A DNA stretch of 64,000 bases, taken from Gammaproteobacteria bacterium. GTDB taxonomy: Bacteria; Pseudomonadota; Gammaproteobacteria; Pseudomonadales; Azotimanducaceae. Location of the stretch: NCBI GenBank assembly GCA_026706385.1, contig JAPOYV010000111.1:25645-89644 (forward strand), written 5' to 3'. Shown here in pieces: positions 58,728 to 64,000 of the stretch (the first letter of the stretch is position 1; each line of letters starts with the position of its first letter). The notes beneath the pieces were generated by a model. It ran no database searches and had not been told where the DNA came from. It saw only the letters and a program-made list of their open reading frames with translations. Both the position numbers and the translations under genes were made by a program.

Positions 58728-60089
58728 CTACGCGGTAGCGTGCGCGCGGACGAAATCGGCCACGGCGTCCTTATCCGCAGGCAACACCGTTCGTCGCTCC
58801 GGGGCCGTGCTCAAAGCGTCTAGGGTTGGGTGCCGCGCGGTCGGCTTGCCGATCGCCGCGTCGACCGACTCTGGGAACTTGGCAGGATGTGCGGCGGCCA
58901 TGCAGAAAGGCACGGCGCCATTAGTCGTCTGTCTGGCCGCGGCGATACCGACGGCGGTGTGCGGATCCACGATGTAGCCGTCGCGGTCGTACACATCGTG
59001 GATGGTCCGGGCGGTGACGGCGTCGTCGATCGCCACCGCGGTGATGCGCTCGTCCGGCACGCCGTCTCCGAGGGACGCTTCACCTGCGGCGGCGAAGTCG
59101 GCCATGAAGGCCCGGACGCGCTCGGCGTCGTGACGGAATCGGAGGTACAGGAACCGTTCGAAGTTGCTGGCGATTTGGATGTCCATCGACGGGCTCAACG
59201 TGTAGCGCACCGGACCGCGGCGATAGACGCCGGTCTGGAAGAAGCGCGCCAGGATGTCGTTCTCGTTCGTCGCAAGGACGAATCGGTCGATCGGCACCCC
59301 CATCTCGCTGACGGCCAGCCCCGCGAAGATGTTCCCGAAGTTGCCCGTCGGCACGACGAAGGTCGGCGGTTCGGTGGACTTGAGGGCGGCGTAGACGTAG
59401 TAGGACATCTGAGCCAGGACGCGTGCCCAGTTCATGGAATTCACGGCGCCAAGCTGGTAGCGGGACTTGAAGCCCAGGTCGCCGAAGATGGTCTTCAGGA
59501 TGGTCTGGCAATCGTCGAAGCTGCCGTCGATCGCAAGGCAGTAGACGTTGGCGTCCGGTACCGTCGTCATCTGCAGTTCCTGCAGCCTGGACGTCTTGCC
59601 GTTGGGATAGAGCACGAAGATGCGGATGTTCGCGCGACCGCGCACACCGTGGATGGCAGCACTCCCGGTGTCGCCGCTGGTGGCGCCCATGATGTTCAGG
59701 CGCCCCCCGGAAGCCTTGAGGATGTACTCGAACAGCCGACCGAGAACCTGCAGCGCCACGTCCTTGAACGACAGCGTCGGTCCGTGGAACAGCTCCAGGA
59801 GTTTGAAGTCGCCGAGATCCACGACCGGCACGACGTCGGGGTGGTCGAAGGTCGCGAATGCGTCGGCGATGAGGTGGTCGAGATCCTCGCCCGGCACGTC
59901 GTCGACGTAAAGTCGAAAGATCTCCTGCGCAAGCTCCACGTAAGACAGCCGCCGCCAGGCGTCGAGCCTGTCGCGGACATCGGGGAACCGCTCCGGTACC
60001 AGCAGACCGCCGTCCGGCGCGAGCCCCGTGAGCACGGCTTCGGTGAACGGCATCGGCGGCGAACGGCCACGGGTTGAGACGTAGCGCAT
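58728..60089 (-). CDS. thrC: Threonine synthase
   Basis: 453 aa PLP enzyme that converts O-phosphohomoserine to threonine. The N-terminus MRYVSTRG is typical. The cofactor lysine is K109 in FHGPTLSFKD, and the GATSGDTGSAA segment holds the phosphate/PLP. It is the E. coli-like longer form. The class II aldolase gene starts 1 nt upstream of it on the same strand, so they share a transcript. Convergent with the VOC gene. Confidence 0.97.
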   Translation of the reverse strand: MRYVSTRGRSPPMPFTEAVLTGLAPDGGLLVPERFPDVRDRLDAWRRLSYVELAQEIFRLYVDDVPGEDLDHLIADAFATFDHPDVVPVVDLGDFKLLELFHGPTLSFKDVALQVLGRLFEYILKASGGRLNIMGATSGDTGSAAIHGVRGRANIRIFVLYPNGKTSRLQELQMTTVPDANVYCLAIDGSFDDCQTILKTIFGDLGFKSRYQLGAVNSMNWARVLAQMSYYVYAALKSTEPPTFVVPTGNFGNIFAGLAVSEMGVPIDRFVLATNENDILARFFQTGVYRRGPVRYTLSPSMDIQIASNFERFLYLRFRHDAERVRAFMADFAAAGEASLGDGVPDERITAVAIDDAVTARTIHDVYDRDGYIVDPHTAVGIAAARQTTNGAVPFCMAAAHPAKFPESVDAAIGKPTARHPTLDALSTAPERRTVLPADKDAVADFVRAHATA

Positions 60090-60090
60090 G

Positions 60091-60816
60091 TCAGGCGGCG
60101 CCGACGTGCTGGTGGATCAGGTGCTCGAACGCATAGTGGGCCTGCTCCGCCGTGGCCAGGTCGGCCTTTGCGTACAAGGCCGCGTTGTGCGAGATCGGCT
60201 TGGGCGAGTGCACCTTCATATGCGCTTCCGCCACGCGTTCCATCATCACGAACCAGGTCACGGCCTGCTTGACCGTCGCGCCCACGGTGAGCAGTCCGTG
60301 GTTGCGCAGGACGGCGCCGCGGTTTCGACCTAGGGCCTCGGCGATGCGCGCGCCGCAATCCAGGCTCTGCACCTGCACTTCCTCGTCGTCGAACAACGCA
60401 TGATCCTCGAAGAAGACGCACGCCTCCTGGGTGATGGGCTCGAAAAGGCGCGCCTCGGCCGCGAACGGCGTGCCGAATTGGGTATGCGTATGGGCGACGC
60501 TGACGATGTCGGGGCGCGCATCCAGGATCGGCCAGTGGATGTAGTGCGCAGGCCAGTTGGTGGCGCGACCACCGGCCAGAAGTTCGCCGTCTGGACCCGT
60601 GAGCACGAGGGCATCGGGCGAGGCTTCGGCAAACGGAACGCCCGTGTCCAATAGCCAGTAGCAGTCCACGCGTTCCGGGTCGCGCGCGCTGATGTGGCCA
60701 TCGCCCAAGTCGCCCCAGCCGAGTGCGGCGAATACGCGGTAGCCGAGGGCAACCTGCCGTTTCCGCTCAGCCCTTTCGGCGGCGATGCCCACACGCTGTT
60801 CACCTGGATCGGCCAT
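60091..60816 (-). CDS. Class II aldolase/adducin-family protein
   Basis: 241 aa. Zinc ligands and signature: GDGHISARDPE near the N-terminus, THTQFGTPFAA (the paired His) around 108-118, and LRNHGLLTVGATVKQA. The family includes fuculose-phosphate aldolase and ribulose-phosphate epimerase, and also non-aldolase adducin-like proteins. The substrate is unknown. It precedes thrC by 1 nt and is divergent from the PhyH gene. Confidence 0.9.
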   Translation of the reverse strand: MADPGEQRVGIAAERAERKRQVALGYRVFAALGWGDLGDGHISARDPERVDCYWLLDTGVPFAEASPDALVLTGPDGELLAGGRATNWPAHYIHWPILDARPDIVSVAHTHTQFGTPFAAEARLFEPITQEACVFFEDHALFDDEEVQVQSLDCGARIAEALGRNRGAVLRNHGLLTVGATVKQAVTWFVMMERVAEAHMKVHSPKPISHNAALYAKADLATAEQAHYAFEHLIHQHVGAA

Positions 60817-60915
60817 GGGGCGATTTTACGCGGTTCCCTTAAGACCCGTCGTCCGTTTACGGACCCCGGTGCGTGCCGCACAATCGGATGCTCCAACGGA
60901 ACATCGGGAGACGAA

Positions 60916-61743
60916 GTGAACGAGCCCGGCATGACCGAAGAGCAACGCTACCTGTTCGATACATTCGGTTACTTGGTACTGCCGAACGTGCTGACCGACG
61001 CCCAGGTGGAGGCGCTGCGCACGACGCTGCGTCAGCCGACCGAACAATTCGAGCCGGTTGCGCAGGCCGAGGGCCCGTTGCACTGGGGCAAGGCCTGGCG
61101 CGACCTCCTGGACCTGCCCACGTTGACGCCCGTTCTCGAAGAGGTCATCGGCAACCACGCCGTGCGCGAACGACGAGCCCGCGCTGGGCTTCCCGACTTG
61201 CCGACGTTCCGCCTCGACCACGTCAATGTCCACACGCATGTGCGCGAAGGGTTCGCGGGCGGTTCCCTGCACGGTGGCTGGAAAGGCACCGGTGGCGCCC
61301 AGTTCTCGTCCTATCACGACGGACGCTTCTACAACGGCCTGGTGTCGGTGTCGTTCGAGCTCTTCGATACCCACCCCAACCAGGGTGGCTTCGGGTGCAT
61401 CCCGGGTTCCCACAAGTCCAACCTGCGCCTGCCGGAGACCTGGCGTGACCTGTCGCATGCCGTGCCCGACTGCGTCACGCGCATCCCCGCGGAACCGGGT
61501 GCGGCGATCGTCTTCACGGAGGCGCTGACTCACGGCACGCTGCCTTGGTCGTCCCCCGCCAAGCGGCAGACGCTGTTCTACAAGTTTTCACCCAACGGCT
61601 CGACGTGGTCAGCGGATTTCTTCAACCCCGACGATTTCCGCCACTACCCGGACATGGACGATCGCAAGCTCGCGATCCTGGAGCCGCCGAACGCCCGATA
61701 CCAGGGCCGCCCAACGCAACCGCGGCCCCTGTCCGCTGGCTGA
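60916..61743 (+). CDS. PhyH-family Fe(II)/2-oxoglutarate oxygenase-like protein with HxG motif
   Basis: 275 aa from GTG 60916 (GGGAG 5 nt upstream; ATG 60931 is the alternative). PhyH-type jelly-roll with FEPVAQAEGPLHWG, GGFGCIPGSHKSN and TEALTHGTLPWSS. The distal His is H206, and R217, 11 residues later, would hold 2-oxoglutarate. The proximal motif is H119-G-G121, so the usual Asp of HxD is Gly. It could be a halogenase-like HxG enzyme or a subgroup that binds iron differently. Many uncharacterised PhyH homologues with an HGG motif exist as far as I recall. Its role is unknown. Confidence 0.88.
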   Translation: MNEPGMTEEQRYLFDTFGYLVLPNVLTDAQVEALRTTLRQPTEQFEPVAQAEGPLHWGKAWRDLLDLPTLTPVLEEVIGNHAVRERRARAGLPDLPTFRLDHVNVHTHVREGFAGGSLHGGWKGTGGAQFSSYHDGRFYNGLVSVSFELFDTHPNQGGFGCIPGSHKSNLRLPETWRDLSHAVPDCVTRIPAEPGAAIVFTEALTHGTLPWSSPAKRQTLFYKFSPNGSTWSADFFNPDDFRHYPDMDDRKLAILEPPNARYQGRPTQPRPLSAG

Positions 61744-61780
61744 AGCCCTACGCCGAAGCAGCGGTCATGAACTCCGGCGC

Positions 61781-62854
61781 GTGAATCCGTTCCGCAGACG
61801 CGGACCTCTTGGTTCCGCCGCCTCGAACGAGTCGATCCGCCATTTGCTCAGCCGTGCCGTACAGCGCGGGCGATCCCCCGGATTGATCGCCGCAATCGTC
61901 GACCGTAGGGGCATTCGGGCCATCGCCGCGGCGGGCGTTCGCAAGGTGGGACATGCGCAACCGCTCCTCACCACGGACTTGGTGCACATCGGGTCGAACA
62001 CCAAGGCGATGACAGCAACGATGTTGGCCGTGCTGGTTCATGATGGTGTCTTTGACAGCGGCTGGAACACGTCGATCGTGGAGGTATTCCCGGAACTCCG
62101 CGACGACATCCATCCGGACTACCATGCGGTGACGCTTTGGCAGCTTGTCACCATGACGGGCGGCATCCCGTGCGATGCGGCGGATTGGAAGGCGCATGGC
62201 GATGCGCATCTCATCGAGCGACGCTACAGAATCCTGCGCGACAACCTGGCTGATCCGCCCGGGGCAGCCCCCGGGAAGCATCTCTACTCCAACTTGGCCT
62301 ATCTCGTCGCCGGTGCCATGGCCGAGAGAGTCACCACCAGGACATGGGAGTCCTTGATGTGGGAACGGCTGTTCATGCCGCTTGGCGTCACGAGCGCCGG
62401 CTTCGGCGCGCCCGGCACGCCGGAAGAACTCGGGGCGCCTTGGGGGCACCAGCGCGATCCGGACAGCGGGAACTGGGTACCCGACCAGGATGACAACGCT
62501 GCGGCGCTTGGCCCGGCCGGAACGGTGCACATTGGGATCGAAGACTGGGCCCGGTTCTTCAGCCTTTGGCTTACCCGTGAACCGCCAGCCATCGGCGACC
62601 GGGAGACGCTAGGCAGACTCGTCACGCCGGTAGCCGGGCGCTACGCCGCAGGCTGGCTGGTCGTGCGACGACTCTGGGCGCGAGGTCGGGCGATCACGCA
62701 CGACGGCAGCAACGGGTCCTGGTACACGAAATTGTGGGTCGCGCCGGCAGTTGGCCGTGCCTACGTCGTGGCCGCAAACTCGGTCGAAGCGGACGTCCGT
62801 CGGACGTTCGCGTTGCTCGACGGAATCGTCTTGCGCTTGATGTTCCGGGCTTGA
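61781..62854 (+). CDS. Serine hydrolase, beta-lactamase/esterase family (class C-like)
   Basis: 357 aa, likely cytoplasmic, as there is no signal peptide. GTG start at 61781. The SxxK nucleophile motif is S72-N-T-K75 in IGSNTKAMTA. The YxN motif is Y169-S-N171. The third motif reads HDGSNGSW. Such proteins include penicillin-binding-protein-like peptidases and EstB-type esterases. It follows the PhyH gene by 37 nt and may be co-transcribed. The substrate is unknown. Confidence 0.9.
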   Translation: MNPFRRRGPLGSAASNESIRHLLSRAVQRGRSPGLIAAIVDRRGIRAIAAAGVRKVGHAQPLLTTDLVHIGSNTKAMTATMLAVLVHDGVFDSGWNTSIVEVFPELRDDIHPDYHAVTLWQLVTMTGGIPCDAADWKAHGDAHLIERRYRILRDNLADPPGAAPGKHLYSNLAYLVAGAMAERVTTRTWESLMWERLFMPLGVTSAGFGAPGTPEELGAPWGHQRDPDSGNWVPDQDDNAAALGPAGTVHIGIEDWARFFSLWLTREPPAIGDRETLGRLVTPVAGRYAAGWLVVRRLWARGRAITHDGSNGSWYTKLWVAPAVGRAYVVAANSVEADVRRTFALLDGIVLRLMFRA

Positions 62855-62979
62855 AATAGCCGCCGCGCCGACCACCGCGCGTTTGCGCGAACCGGGCTTA
62901 GCTGCCACACTGGAACCGCTCGGTTCGCGACATAGGGCCTCGCTACTCGTGAGAATAAGAAGGATGTGCGGAGATTCTG

Positions 62980-64000
62980 ATGAGCGCTAAAGCCGCCACC
63001 TTGGGCGAACTCAAGGACTCCGGCCACGAGATCCTGCCGGTCAAGGTGGAGATGCGCCGCAACCTGATCGGCAAGCTTAAGCGTGGTGAGACGCTGTTCC
63101 CGGGCATCGTGGGCTACGAAGACACCGTCATCCCGCAGATCGCCAATGCCATTCTCGGCGGTCAGGACATCATCCTTCTCGGCGAGCGGGGCCAGGCGAA
63201 GTCGCGGATCGTGCGCGGCCTGGCGGGCCTCCTCGATGACGAAACGCCGGTCATCGACGGCACGGAAATCCCCGAGAATCCGTTCCGCCCGATCACCGCC
63301 GAAGGCCGCGCGATCCTCGCCGAAGGCGGCGACCGCACGCCGATCAAGTGGTTGCCGCGCGAAGACCGCTACGCGGAAAAGCTTGCCACGCCCGACATCA
63401 CCATCGCCGACCTCATCGGGGAGATCGACCCGATCAAGGTGGCCGAGGGACGTTATCTGGGAGACGAACTCACCATCCACTTCGGCCTCGTGCCCCGGGT
63501 GAACCGCGGCATCTTCGCCATCAACGAACTGCCGGATTTGGCCGAGCGGATCCAGGTCGGCTTGCTCAACGTGCTCGAGGAGCGAGACGTGCAGATTCGC
63601 GGCCACAAGGTGCGTCTCCCGCTGGACGTGTTCCTCATCGCGACGGCCAATCCCGAGGACTACACCAACCGCGGTCGCATCATTACGCCGCTCAAGGACC
63701 GCTACGGCGCCCAGATCCGAACGCACTACCCGGAGGATCTGGACCACGAGATCGACATCATGGAACAGGAAGCGGCAGCGCTCGACATGGGCGACTACCG
63801 TGTCCACGTGCCGGGTTGGATGAAGGAGATCATCGCCGAGATCACCCACCAGGCGCGCCGTTCGCCCGACGTCAATCAGCGTTCGGGAGTCTCGGTGCGC
63901 GCATCGGTCGCGAACTACGAGGCGCTGCTCGCCAACGCGTTCCGTCGCGCATTGCGCTTGGGCGAGAAGGATGTCGTGCCGCGCATCTCCGACCTGCCTT
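62980..64000 (+). CDS. MoxR/Mg-chelatase-I-like AAA ATPase, 3'-truncated
   Basis: At least 340 aa; the frame runs off the window. ATG 62980 has GGAG 7 nt upstream. The AAA motif sequence is LGERGQAKSRI (a variant P-loop with Ala before Lys), with FAINELPDLAERIQVGLLNVLEE as Walker B/sensor part and ATANPEDYTNRGRI next. This places it with the Mg-chelatase subunit I-like proteins that pair with VWA partners. A VWA gene beyond the edge is expected; the one at 33962 is another candidate. It may load metal or remodel a membrane complex. Confidence 0.92.
   Translation, partial: MSAKAATLGELKDSGHEILPVKVEMRRNLIGKLKRGETLFPGIVGYEDTVIPQIANAILGGQDIILLGERGQAKSRIVRGLAGLLDDETPVIDGTEIPENPFRPITAEGRAILAEGGDRTPIKWLPREDRYAEKLATPDITIADLIGEIDPIKVAEGRYLGDELTIHFGLVPRVNRGIFAINELPDLAERIQVGLLNVLEERDVQIRGHKVRLPLDVFLIATANPEDYTNRGRIITPLKDRYGAQIRTHYPEDLDHEIDIMEQEAAALDMGDYRVHVPGWMKEIIAEITHQARRSPDVNQRSGVSVRASVANYEALLANAFRRALRLGEKDVVPRISDLP

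Noticed and set aside
1..64000. CRISPR arrays, integrases, transposases, phage genes, tRNA or rRNA genes
   Set aside because: None recognised on either strand; intergenic regions are short and hold no repeat-spacer pattern or cloverleaf I could support.

Overview
The window is GC-rich (about two-thirds G+C by eye) and almost fully coding. It looks like chromosomal DNA of a gammaproteobacterium, probably uncultured. The main evidence is gene order: bepA | tusA-perM, dapA-bamC, ubiE-ubiJ-ubiB and hslV-hslU are arrangements typical of Gammaproteobacteria, with mnmH, thrC, recQ, msrA and mlaA also present. Many family-III CoA transferase, acyl-CoA dehydrogenase, flavin monooxygenase, PhyH, SDR and MDR genes suggest a metabolically broad heterotroph that degrades organic acids, terpenoids or sterols. 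No phage, insertion sequence, CRISPR array, tRNA or rRNA gene was recognised. The only mobile-type unit is a small Xre/RES toxin-antitoxin pair.

Layout. 1-6.9 kb: a truncated MBL hydrolase, then a conserved envelope and lysine block (nucleoside hydrolase, BepA, TusA, PerM, DapA, BamC). 6.9-11.4 kb: an RND pump with its adaptor. 11.4-20.4 kb: a catabolic region (acyl-CoA dehydrogenase, metallophosphoesterase, nitronate-monooxygenase-like protein, MDR dehydrogenase, beta-propeller glycosidase-like protein, P-loop protein coupled to a CaiB/BaiF CoA transferase, Baeyer-Villiger-type monooxygenase). 20.5-22.1 kb: a two-gene unit pairing a YvlB/LiaX-N-like domain plus pentapeptide-like protein with a DUF2089 zinc-ribbon/HTH protein. 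22-30.3 kb: RecQ, a Gfo/Idh oxidoreductase, a luciferase-like oxidoreductase, an M16 lipoprotein peptidase, an esterase and an MlaA-like protein. 30.4-35.5 kb: a nitric oxide reductase cluster (unknown ORF, small membrane ORF, norC, norB, cytochrome c, VWA/CoxE-like protein). 35.5-41.6 kb: a complete Opp/Dpp-type peptide ABC transporter. 41.7-42.6 kb: toxin-antitoxin. 42.8-50.5 kb: GMC oxidoreductase with small subunit, Nudix, ABM monooxygenase, MsrA, a Sel1/TPR lipoprotein, MnmH and an MDR dehydrogenase. 50.6-55.9 kb: HslVU, DUF971 and UbiEJB. 56-64 kb: a repeat-built coiled-coil membrane protein, crotonase, SDR, VOC, ThrC, class II aldolase, PhyH-type oxygenase, serine hydrolase, and the 5' part of a MoxR/Mg-chelatase-type AAA ATPase.

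The items that most deserve a second look are: the nitric oxide reductase cluster, which has a canonical NorB but an extended NorC, an extra small membrane protein and a VWA protein that could serve in metal insertion; an OppC-type permease carrying a fibronectin-III-like insertion; a PhyH-family enzyme whose iron motif reads H-G-G instead of H-x-D; the YvlB-N/pentapeptide plus DUF2089 pair behind a promoter overlapped by an inverted repeat; and several unexplained intergenic hairpins, including a twin perfect hairpin at 14551-14596 and a small element seen near 23.9 and 30.35 kb. No single system in the window can be declared undescribed from sequence alone.
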